Shown in pieces: positions 1 through 6,012 of a stretch of DNA of 7,699 nt. This stretch comes from Planctomycetota bacterium. GTDB taxonomy: Bacteria; Planctomycetota; Phycisphaerae; Phycisphaerales; UBA1924. The first letter of the stretch is position 1. Every line of letters begins with the position of its first letter. A program made the translations under genes and the position numbers. The stretch is from NCBI GenBank assembly GCA_023412695.1, contig JAEYNG010000235.1, forward strand, positions 1 to 7,699, in the 5' to 3' direction. The notes beneath the pieces are model-generated. The model did not search any database and had not been told where the DNA came from. It worked only from the letters and a program-made list of their open reading frames with translations.

Positions 1-472
1 CCGCCAGGCATGCGCTGGCGACGAGCCACATGCCGAGCTCGCCCGCCGACAGCCCGCCGCCGGCCGTCCCCGCGCGCACCATCGTCAGCCGCTCCGACAC
101 CTCGCCCGACAGCCCCCCGCCGCCCGACCGGCAACTGTCCTGCACGATCGCGATCACCAGGTTCGCATCGAACGGCCGCAGGCCCATCCGGTTCGCCAGC
201 CGCACCAGGTTCCGCCGGCGCTCGGGCGCGAGCACCCCCGCCGACGGTGCGCCCGACAGCCCGATCTCCTTGGCTACCTGCACCGCCAGCACCCACCTCG
301 CGTCCATCGCCGACAGCGTCGCCGCCGAGCGGTTCTCACGAGCAACCACTTCCTCGCGTGCCCCCTCGCCGCCCCCGCGGCCGTTGCGTGAACGCGACAA
401 CCGTCCCACGCCGCCCTCATCGGCGTGGACCAGACGCAACACGGGTTGGGCGGAACCTTGCCGCATCGTCAT
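1..472 (-). CDS. Conserved hypothetical protein, C-terminus beyond the left edge
   Basis: An open minus-strand frame of 157 codons begins with ATG at 472 and runs off the window. A second in-frame ATG at 466 is equally possible; neither has a clear Shine-Dalgarno site. The N-terminus contains VLRLVHADEGG (residues 11-21), then a Gly/Arg-rich low-complexity stretch (24-47), an apparently folded part with SAMDARWVLAVQVAKEIG (54-71), and the motif RPFDANLVIAIVQD (99-112). Residues 142-157 (SAGELGMWLVASACLA) look like the start of a membrane helix. Codons in this frame are G/C-ending, and the protein has sensible hydrophobic blocks, whereas the plus-strand frames here give only Pro/Arg/Ser-rich products. 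The FDANLVIAIVQD motif resembles small planctomycete hypothetical proteins from memory, but I cannot assign a function. The gene is divergent from the membrane-protein gene at 565. Confidence 0.72.
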   Translation of the reverse strand, partial: MTMRQGSAQPVLRLVHADEGGVGRLSRSRNGRGGGEGAREEVVARENRSAATLSAMDARWVLAVQVAKEIGLSGAPSAGVLAPERRRNLVRLANRMGLRPFDANLVIAIVQDSCRSGGGGLSGEVSERLTMVRAGTAGGGLSAGELGMWLVASACLA

Positions 473-564
473 GCCAACGGTAGTGGGCAACCGCCGTGCC
501 GCCGGCTGGCGGACCCCGGATCCGACTGCCGATCTATGGCCCGTCCCCGAATAAACGGACTTCC

Positions 565-1107
565 ATGGCATCCGATCAAAACCCTGCTATACTGACGATC
601 ACCGGTGAGACCGTGATCGAGTGCCCGGGAACCCCTGACGAGGTGATCCAGCAGCTCGACACCGCGGCACGGCGTGGCAAGCTGCCAGGATTCACCCCAG
701 TTCAGGGCAATCTCGCGCGCAAGTTTTCCATGGCCGACTTCGGCTCCCCGTTCGAGTCGTGCTTGGATGGCGAGATCATCCCCACTTCCAGCGGTTCCAA
801 GATCCGCCTCGCCGCGCCCCGCCTCAAACCCCTTTTCCCGTGGGTCTTCGCGTTGCTCCTCGCGGCGACCGTCTGGCCCGGCTCGTGGCTGACCGACTCG
901 ATGATCCGGACCTACTGGGACTGGTACTCCGCCCGCCCGGATTGGGTGACCTATGCCTGGTACATCCCGCTCACCCTTCCGTTCTGCCCCTTCGCCATGC
1001 GGTCCGCCCTGAAAAAGTCCCGCGCGGGCGCGGCGGCCGAGATGCCTGACCTCATCCAGAAGATCTCGGCGGCCTCGGGCGGCCGAATCGTTCCGGGCGA
1101 TCCCTGA
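565..1107 (+). CDS. Two-helix membrane protein of unknown function
   Basis: This encodes 180 residues from ATG 565. The frame stays open upstream to 496, but the extra residues are low-complexity and lie in the divergent intergenic region. A soluble N-terminal part (1-88) contains ECPGTPDEVIQQLDTAARRG (19-38), a likely amphipathic helix, followed by LPGF and FGSPFESCLDGEI. Two hydrophobic segments follow at about 90-109 (LFPWVFALLLAATVW) and 127-145 (WVTYAWYIPLTLPFCPF), joined by a Trp/Tyr-rich loop, and the protein ends in a basic, probably cytoplasmic tail of about 35 residues. There is no signal peptide and no catalytic motif that I recognise. The next gene, livK, is 69 bases downstream on the same strand with its own ribosome-binding site, so co-transcription is possible but not shown. 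GTG at 613 is an alternative in-frame start. The gene looks real from codon use and the clean helix pattern; function unknown. Confidence 0.75.
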   Translation: MASDQNPAILTITGETVIECPGTPDEVIQQLDTAARRGKLPGFTPVQGNLARKFSMADFGSPFESCLDGEIIPTSSGSKIRLAAPRLKPLFPWVFALLLAATVWPGSWLTDSMIRTYWDWYSARPDWVTYAWYIPLTLPFCPFAMRSALKKSRAGAAAEMPDLIQKISAASGGRIVPGDP

Positions 1108-1130
1108 ACAACCCACGACCGGCCGCGGCG

Positions 1131-1152
1131 TTGTACGATGCCGCCGGTACAA
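1131..1152 (+). promoter_or_regulatory. Dyad and possible -10 element upstream of livK
   Basis: A perfect inverted repeat TTGTAC-N10-GTACAA lies 24 bases before the livK start. Its left arm overlaps TACGAT (1134-1139), a plausible -10 element that would give a leader of about 30 bases containing the Shine-Dalgarno site. A repressor bound here would occlude the promoter, which would suit substrate-dependent control of an amino acid importer. No convincing -35 hexamer is visible and six-base arms can arise by chance, so this is a candidate only. Confidence 0.28.
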
Positions 1153-1162
1153 GGGCTACTTC

Positions 1163-1167
1163 AGGAG
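1163..1167 (+). promoter_or_regulatory. Shine-Dalgarno site of livK
   Basis: AGGAG lies nine bases before ATG 1177. It fixes that ATG as the start rather than the upstream in-frame ATG at 1138, which would place 13 uncharged, non-signal-like residues before the signal peptide and has no ribosome-binding site. Confidence 0.75.
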
Positions 1168-1176
1168 AATGAAACG

Positions 1177-2325
1177 ATGCTCAAAGGCGTGATTCGGGCG
1201 GCGGGCGGTTTGGCGGTCCTCGCGGGCGCGATGCTCATGGCGGGCGCGGCGCGCCAGCCGGGCGACGTGATCAAGATCGGGCACTACGGCTCGATGACCG
1301 GCAAGGAGGCTACCTTCGGCCAGTCCACCGACAACGGCATCAAGCTCGCTGTCAAGGAGATCAACGACGCGGGCGGGATCAACGGCCGGATGCTCGAGGT
1401 CATCACCTACGACACCAAGGGCGAGTCCAAGGAAGCCGGCAACGCGGTCACACGCCTGATCACCAGCGACAAGGTCGCGGCGGTCCTCGGCGAGGTCGCC
1501 AGTTCGCTCTCCCTCGCCGGCGGCGCGGTCTGCCAGGAGCGCGGCGTCCCGATGGTGACCCCCAGCAGCACCAACCCCGGCGTCACCCGCGGCCGGAACA
1601 TGGTTTTCCGCGTCTGCTTCATCGACCCGTTCCAGGGGTTCGCGGTCGCGAAGTTCACGCGTGAGAACCTCAAGCTGGACAAGGCCGCCGTCCTGTACGA
1701 CCAGGCCCAGGCCTACTCCAAGGGCCTGCGCGACGAGTACAAGAAGCACTTCGAGGCCATGGGCGGCAAGATTGTCGCTGACCAGGCCTACTCCTCCGGC
1801 GATCAGGACTTCTCTGCCCAGCTCAGCACGATCAAGGCCTCGGGCGCGCAGGCGATCTTTGTCCCCGGCTACTACACCGAGGCCGGCAACATCGCCCTGC
1901 AGGCCCGCAAGCTCGGCATCACCGCCCCGCTGCTCGGGGGCGACGGGTGGGACTCCGAGCAGCTCGCCGCAATCGGCAAGGACGCGATCGAGGGGTGCTA
2001 TTACTCGAACCACTATGCGGCCGATCAGCCCTCCGAGCAGGTGCAGAACTTTGTGACCAAGTACCGCGAGGCCTACAGCGGGCAGACGCCCGATGGTCTG
2101 GCCGCGCTGGGTTACGACGCCGCGAAGGTGCTCGCCGAGGCGATGAAGCGGGCGCCGAGCCTTTCGGGCAAGGACCTTCAGAAGGCCCTCGCGGCGACGC
2201 AGGACTTTCACGGCGTGACGGGCGTGATCTCGATGGACAAGAACCGTGACGCCAAAAAGGCCGCGGTGATCGTGCAGATGCGTGGCGGGAAGCCCGTCTA
2301 CGTGGCGACCGTGAATCCTGAGTGA
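1177..2325 (+). CDS. livK: Branched-chain amino acid ABC transporter substrate-binding protein
   Basis: This is the periplasmic binding protein of the HAAT importer (Peripla_BP_6, LivJ/LivK/BraC type; the J or K name is by position only). It captures Leu/Ile/Val or a related ligand and delivers it to LivH/LivM. The 382 residues are a usual family length. Residues 1-25 form a signal peptide: Lys3 and Arg7, a hydrophobic core (GGLAVLAGAMLMAG), and an Ala-rich type I cleavage site near AGAA. There is no lipobox cysteine. The mature protein opens with IKIGHYGSMTGKEATFG (32-48), followed by the family's GIKLAVKEINDAGGING (54-70). Ligand-pocket blocks include GEVASSLS (105-112) and MVTPSSTNPGVT (126-137). 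The second lobe has YDQAQAYSKGL, the conserved FVPGYYTEAGNIALQARKLG (228-247) and GGDGWDS. It heads the liv cluster but is separated from livH by 121 bases containing a strong hairpin, so it can be expressed above the rest. The actual ligand cannot be read from sequence; other polar amino acids or amides are possible. Confidence 0.95.
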   Translation: MLKGVIRAAGGLAVLAGAMLMAGAARQPGDVIKIGHYGSMTGKEATFGQSTDNGIKLAVKEINDAGGINGRMLEVITYDTKGESKEAGNAVTRLITSDKVAAVLGEVASSLSLAGGAVCQERGVPMVTPSSTNPGVTRGRNMVFRVCFIDPFQGFAVAKFTRENLKLDKAAVLYDQAQAYSKGLRDEYKKHFEAMGGKIVADQAYSSGDQDFSAQLSTIKASGAQAIFVPGYYTEAGNIALQARKLGITAPLLGGDGWDSEQLAAIGKDAIEGCYYSNHYAADQPSEQVQNFVTKYREAYSGQTPDGLAALGYDAAKVLAEAMKRAPSLSGKDLQKALAATQDFHGVTGVISMDKNRDAKKAAVIVQMRGGKPVYVATVNPE

Positions 2326-2365
2326 GTGTTGGGACTGGAACATCCGGTCAACTTGCTGTAACCTC

Positions 2366-2395
2366 CAGCCCCCCACGTACCTGCGTGGGGGGCTG
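2366..2395 (+). terminator. livK-livH intergenic hairpin, partial terminator or mRNA stabiliser
   Basis: CAGCCCCCCACG pairs perfectly over 12 bp with CGTGGGGGGCTG across a six-base loop (TACCTG), 40 bases after the livK stop. The following TCGTTCC is only weakly U-rich, so termination may be incomplete. Such hairpins after the binding-protein gene are common in ABC importer operons, where they reduce read-through into the permease genes and protect the 3' end of the upstream mRNA. The helix is seen directly; its effect is inferred. Confidence 0.7.
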
Positions 2396-2446
2396 TCGTT
2401 CCAAAGACGCTCACGATCTGTCGTTCCCTGACCCATCCGTCCACTG

Positions 2447-3841
2447 ATGGACCAGTTTCTTCAAACCCTGATGGATGGTCTCGCCGTCGGGAGCCTGTAC
2501 GCGCTCATCGCGCTGGGCTACACGATGGTGTACGGCATCCTCAAGTTCATCAACTTCGCTCACAGCGACGTGTTTGTGCTCGGTGCGTGGGTGTCGTTCT
2601 CGATCGCCATGGCGACCGGGTTCGGCGATGCCGAGCCGCTCACCGACGGCATCCAGCTCGCACCGATCGCGGCGTGGGTGTGGTGGACCGCCGGGGGCGT
2701 GAGCATCATCGCGGTGTTGCTGACGCTCTACGAGCGGGTCATCCAGCCGCGGATGCTCTTCCTGCCGCAATCCCGCGCGGGGGTGCCGACGGCGGTCGCG
2801 GCGTGCTGGGCGTGGTCGCTGCTGCTGCTGGTCCTCCTGACGCGGAGCGTGAACGCCTCGCCGTCGCTGTCGTTCCTCGCCGGCGGGCTGATCCTCATCA
2901 CGGCGATGGGCACGTGTGGGCTGGTCGGCTTCTCGCTCGAGCGGCTAGCGTACAAGCCCCTTCGCAATGCGCCACGCCTCAACGTGCTCATCACCGCGAT
3001 CGGCGTGTCCCTCTTCCTGCAGAACATCGGGCAGCTCAACTGGGTCTTCGGCACGCGGCCGCAGGGCATGCCGACGCTGCTCGAGGACCGGGTGCTGAAC
3101 CGGTCGATCGTCGGCGAGGGTCAGGCGACACTCGTGGCCGACGGCTTCGGCGTCACGCTCGATCAGCCCATCACGCTGGAGGAGAACCACTCCTACCGCC
3201 TCGAGGCATTCAACCAGGACGCTCGTGTCGCGCGAGTCGGCATCGCCAACCCTGCCGGCACATACCCGCCGGGCGAGCAGATCACGATCAGCCCGCCGAT
3301 CACGACGAACGCGAGCGCATTGTCGTACAAACTTATCCGGTCGCCGAACGTGCCGATCCGACTCGTGGACGTCGTCGGCGCGGGCACGGCGGTGCTGCTG
3401 ATGATCGTGCTCGACTGGCTGGTCTTCCGGACGCGGATCGGCCGCGCGATGCGCGCCGTGTCGTTCAGCCCGGCCAACGCCGCGATCATGGGCATCAACG
3501 TTGACCGCGTGATCTCGTTCACGTTCGTGATCGGGGCGTCTCTCGCCGCCGCGGCCGGGTTCCTCTACAGCCAGAAGTACACCGGCCTTGGCCAGACCGC
3601 GTCGCCGACGTGGGTGCTCCTCGGGCTCAAGGCCTTTGTCGCGGCGGTGGTCGGCGGGATCGGCAACATCCGCGGGGCGATGCTCGGCGGGATCCTCATC
3701 GGCCTCATCGAGTTCTTTGCGCGTGCCTACCTGCCGCAGGGCCCCGAGCTCTGCGACGTGATCGTGTTCGGATTGCTCATCGTCGTCCTGCTCTTCCGTC
3801 CCGGCGGCCTGCTCGGCAGCGTCGCAACGGAAAAGGTCTAG
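2447..3841 (+). CDS. livH: Branched-chain amino acid ABC transporter permease LivH, enlarged
   Basis: This is the first inner-membrane permease of the importer (BPD_transp_2 fold). Residues 1-52 match the LivH N-terminus closely (GSLYALIALGYTMVYGI, KFINFAHSDVFVLGAWVSF). Further landmarks are SLERLAYKPLR (163-173), ITAIGVSLFLQNIG (182-195), the cytoplasmic ATPase-coupling loop GRAMRAVSFSPANAAIMGIN (332-351), FVIGASLAAAAGFL (360-373), KAFVAAVVGGIGNIRGAMLG (395-414), and an end FRPGGLLGSVATEKV that matches LivH C-termini. At 464 residues it is about 150 longer than typical LivH (about 300). The excess is in two places: residues about 53-140, which add two probable membrane helices (74-94, 113-133), and about 215-297, a polar, beta-looking segment in a loop that should face the periplasm. 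ATG 2447 has no Shine-Dalgarno site; Met9 is an alternative start. livM follows after 27 bases. Confidence 0.94.
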   Translation: MDQFLQTLMDGLAVGSLYALIALGYTMVYGILKFINFAHSDVFVLGAWVSFSIAMATGFGDAEPLTDGIQLAPIAAWVWWTAGGVSIIAVLLTLYERVIQPRMLFLPQSRAGVPTAVAACWAWSLLLLVLLTRSVNASPSLSFLAGGLILITAMGTCGLVGFSLERLAYKPLRNAPRLNVLITAIGVSLFLQNIGQLNWVFGTRPQGMPTLLEDRVLNRSIVGEGQATLVADGFGVTLDQPITLEENHSYRLEAFNQDARVARVGIANPAGTYPPGEQITISPPITTNASALSYKLIRSPNVPIRLVDVVGAGTAVLLMIVLDWLVFRTRIGRAMRAVSFSPANAAIMGINVDRVISFTFVIGASLAAAAGFLYSQKYTGLGQTASPTWVLLGLKAFVAAVVGGIGNIRGAMLGGILIGLIEFFARAYLPQGPELCDVIVFGLLIVVLLFRPGGLLGSVATEKV

Positions 3842-3868
3842 CCTCGGTTTCGTTCGCATGCTTTAACT

Positions 3869-5188
3869 ATGACCGCACCCGCGTCCAACATGCAGGCCCG
3901 CGCCAGGGCCCTCAAGCCCGGCACCTTCGCCGCGCTCGTGGGCTCGCTCTGGCCCGTCGCGGCGTGGCTGCTGATCGCGGTCCTTCTCCAGATGTTCGTG
4001 CGGCCGATGATGGAGCCGTTTCACGCGAAGATGCTGCTGGACATCGGCACGAGCGTCATCCTTGCGGTGTCGCTGACGATGGTGAACGGCTTCACCGGCC
4101 AGTTCTCGATCGGGCACGCCGCGTTCATGGCCGTCGGGGCGTACATCGCCGCGTCGATCGTCTATTACGGCTCGTTCCGGCTCTACGGCGATGCGGACAT
4201 GCGCGGCGGGGTGCTCAGCGGCATGGTCTCGGACCGCGAGGGCGTCGGCTTCGCCTCCGCGGCGGATCTGCTCTTCCTCGGCTCGCTGCTCGCAGGCGGG
4301 CTCGTCGCGGCGGTCTGCGGATACCTCGTCGGCCTGCCGTCGCTGCGGCTGCGGGGCGACTACCTCGCCATCGTCACGCTCGGCTTCGGCGAGATCGTCC
4401 GCGTGCTCATCCAGTCGCAGACGACCGATGCGCTGTGGGACGCCGAGGAGATCGCGCAAACGCCGATCTATCTCTGGCCCAAGTACACCGGCGGCGCGCT
4501 GGGCTTCACCGGCCTGCCGTTCTACGCGAGTCTGTTCTGGGTGTGGCTGTTCGTGGGGATGACGTTCCTCGTTGCCACAAGACTGAAGTACTCCAGCACC
4601 GGCCGCGCGTTCCTCGCGATCCGCGAGGACGAGGTCGCCGCGGAGGCGATGGGCGTGCCGACGACGCGGTACAAGGTGATGGCCTTCGTCATCGCGGCGT
4701 TCTTCGCCGGCATCGCGGGCGGGCTCTTCGCCCACACCTCGGGCGTGCAGCTCAACCCCGGCGAGCTGGGGTTCATGAAGAGCTTCGACATCCTGATCAT
4801 GGTCGTGCTCGGCGGGCTCGGGTCGATCAGCGGAGCGGCGCTGGCCGCGACGATTCTCACGATCCTGCCGGAGCTGCTACGCAGCCCGCCCAGCATCTGG
4901 CCGGGCGGCCTCATCGCCGGCATCGTTCTCGCGGCTGTACTCACCCCGTTCTCGCACAAGCGGTGGAAGCCGGCGGTGACGATCGGGTGCATCCTCGCGG
5001 CGTGGGAGCTGATGCGCTGGGCGGCGCATGCCCTCGGCGTGGACCTCGCCTCCTACCGCATGGTGCTTTACGCGGTCGCGCTCATCCTCATCATGATCCT
5101 GCGGCCCGAGGGCCTTCTGGGCGTGCGTGAGATCTGGGAGCTGCGACCCGTCCGCCGGACGGTTCGGCCGAAGGGAGGCGCGTCATGA
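3869..5188 (+). CDS. livM: Branched-chain amino acid ABC transporter permease LivM
   Basis: This is the second permease of the importer, partner of LivH. It has 439 residues, with helices starting at about 23-44. Conserved LivM blocks are ILAVSLTMVNGFTGQFSIGH (64-83), AAFMAVGAYIA (84-94), LRLRGDYLAIVTLGFGEIVR (159-178), the ATPase-coupling loop GRAFLAIREDEVAAEAMGVP (245-264), FVIAAFFAGIAGGLFAH (273-289), DILIMVVLGGLGSISGA (307-323) and LRPEGLLGVREIWE (411-424). Two stretches go beyond the core family pattern: a polar loop at about 101-133, and about 339-395, which places two extra hydrophobic segments between TILPELLR and SYRMVLYAVALILIMILRPEG, where most LivM proteins join directly. No Shine-Dalgarno site is seen before ATG 3869; Met8 is an alternative start. 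The stop overlaps the livG start by ATGA (5185-5188). Confidence 0.94.
   Translation: MTAPASNMQARARALKPGTFAALVGSLWPVAAWLLIAVLLQMFVRPMMEPFHAKMLLDIGTSVILAVSLTMVNGFTGQFSIGHAAFMAVGAYIAASIVYYGSFRLYGDADMRGGVLSGMVSDREGVGFASAADLLFLGSLLAGGLVAAVCGYLVGLPSLRLRGDYLAIVTLGFGEIVRVLIQSQTTDALWDAEEIAQTPIYLWPKYTGGALGFTGLPFYASLFWVWLFVGMTFLVATRLKYSSTGRAFLAIREDEVAAEAMGVPTTRYKVMAFVIAAFFAGIAGGLFAHTSGVQLNPGELGFMKSFDILIMVVLGGLGSISGAALAATILTILPELLRSPPSIWPGGLIAGIVLAAVLTPFSHKRWKPAVTIGCILAAWELMRWAAHALGVDLASYRMVLYAVALILIMILRPEGLLGVREIWELRPVRRTVRPKGGAS
5173..5178 (+). promoter_or_regulatory. Shine-Dalgarno site of livG
   Basis: GGGAGG lies six bases before ATG 5185, inside the end of livM. With the ATGA overlap it suggests that livG is translated by ribosomes finishing livM. 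Confidence 0.75.
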
Positions 5189-6012
5189 CGGCTCCCGCCA
5201 CGACGACCGCTTCAAACGCCGGCAACGGGGCGCCGGTGCTCGACGTCAACCACCTGTCGATCGCGTTCGGCGGGCTGAAGGCCGTGACGGACTTCACGCT
5301 GAGACTGCCGCGACGGCGGCTTCACGGGCTCATCGGCCCCAACGGTGCGGGCAAGACCACGGTGTTTAACCTGCTCACCGGCGTCTATCGCCCGACCGCC
5401 GGCACGATCTCGCTCGACGGGCAGTCGTTGCTTGGCAAGCGGCCGAGCCAGCGCGCGGCGGCCGGCATGGCCCGCACGTTCCAGAACATCCGCCTGTTCC
5501 CCGACCTGTCGGTGCTCGACAACGTCCGCGTGGCGTGTCATCTGCGGACCGATCACACGATCGTCGGGACATTGCTGCGGTCGCCCTCAGCGCGGGCGGA
5601 GGAACGCGCACTCACCGAACGTTCACAGGAACTGTTGAGCCTGCTGGGCCTTCTCGACCGCCAGCACGACGACGCCCGCAACCTGCCGTACGGCGATCAG
5701 CGGCGGCTGGAGATTGCGCGTGCGCTCGCGACGAACCCCACGGTGCTGCTGCTCGACGAGCCCGCGGCGGGCATGAACCCGCAGGAGAAGATCGGGCTGC
5801 GGCACATGATCCGCGACATCCGGGACCGCTTCGACCTCACCATCCTGCTCATCGAGCACGACATGGGCGTGGTGATGGGCCTGTGCGAGCGCATCACGGT
5901 GCTCGATCACGGCGTGACGATCACGGAGGGAACGCCAGAGGAAGTGCAGAGCAATCCGAAGGTGATCGAGGCCTATCTCGGCGAGCCCGTCTCGATGGAG
6001 GGCGCGGCATGA
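5185..6012 (+). CDS. livG: Branched-chain amino acid ABC transporter ATP-binding protein LivG
   Basis: This is a cytoplasmic ATPase that pairs with LivF and drives the LivH/LivM channel. It has 275 residues; a Thr/Ala/Asn-rich tail of about 17 residues precedes the domain start VLDVNHLSIAFGGLKAV. Motifs: Walker A GPNGAGKTT (51-59), Q-loop TFQNIRLF with Gln100, signature region LPYGDQRRLEIARA (167-180), Walker B VLLLDE (187-192) followed by the family-typical PAAGMN, and H-loop IEHDM with His225. The signature departs from LSGGQ, as LivG proteins normally do (usually YGQQRRLEIARA); here Asp171 stands where Gln is usual. The C-terminus, VLDHGVTITEGTPEEVQSNP then VIEAYLG, is typical of LivG. All catalytic residues are present, so it should be active. 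It overlaps livM and livF by four bases each. Confidence 0.96.
   Translation: MTAPATTTASNAGNGAPVLDVNHLSIAFGGLKAVTDFTLRLPRRRLHGLIGPNGAGKTTVFNLLTGVYRPTAGTISLDGQSLLGKRPSQRAAAGMARTFQNIRLFPDLSVLDNVRVACHLRTDHTIVGTLLRSPSARAEERALTERSQELLSLLGLLDRQHDDARNLPYGDQRRLEIARALATNPTVLLLDEPAAGMNPQEKIGLRHMIRDIRDRFDLTILLIEHDMGVVMGLCERITVLDHGVTITEGTPEEVQSNPKVIEAYLGEPVSMEGAA
5997..6002 (+). promoter_or_regulatory. Shine-Dalgarno site of livF
   Basis: GGAGGG lies six bases before ATG 6009. It selects this ATG over the open frame that continues far upstream inside livG, which encodes only an Arg/His-rich shadow product. Confidence 0.8.

Noticed and set aside
499..512. CCGCC-GGCT-GGCGG hairpin between the divergent genes
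   Set aside because: The five-base stem is expected by chance at this GC content and has no U-tract or partner element.
10..554. Two long plus-strand open frames at the left edge
   Set aside because: Their products are Pro/Arg/Ser/Thr-rich with no fold pattern. They are antisense to the minus-strand gene, which has better codon use and a plausible protein.
1156..2436. 426-codon minus-strand open frame opposite livK
   Set aside because: It is antisense to a certain livK gene; the product is rich in His/Arg/Asp/Val and typical of a GC-rich shadow. The same applies to the long minus-strand frames opposite livH and livM.
3858..3866. Minimal frame ATG-CTT-TAA just before livM
   Set aside because: It is two sense codons with no ribosome-binding site, expected by chance; no sign of a leader peptide with regulatory codons.
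3610..5130. 506-codon plus-strand frame overlapping livH and livM
   Set aside because: It is an Arg/His-rich out-of-frame product of two well-matched permease genes; length alone reflects GC bias.
3869..5199. LivM and LivG both begin Met-Thr-Ala-Pro-Ala
   Set aside because: The DNA differs at synonymous positions, and short Ala/Thr/Pro tails are common in GC-rich genes; there is no evidence of duplication or a shared signal.
5535..6008. Upstream extension of the livF frame
   Set aside because: It lies inside livG, encodes an Arg/Ala/His-rich shadow, and the strong Shine-Dalgarno site, ATGA overlap and family length all support ATG 6009.
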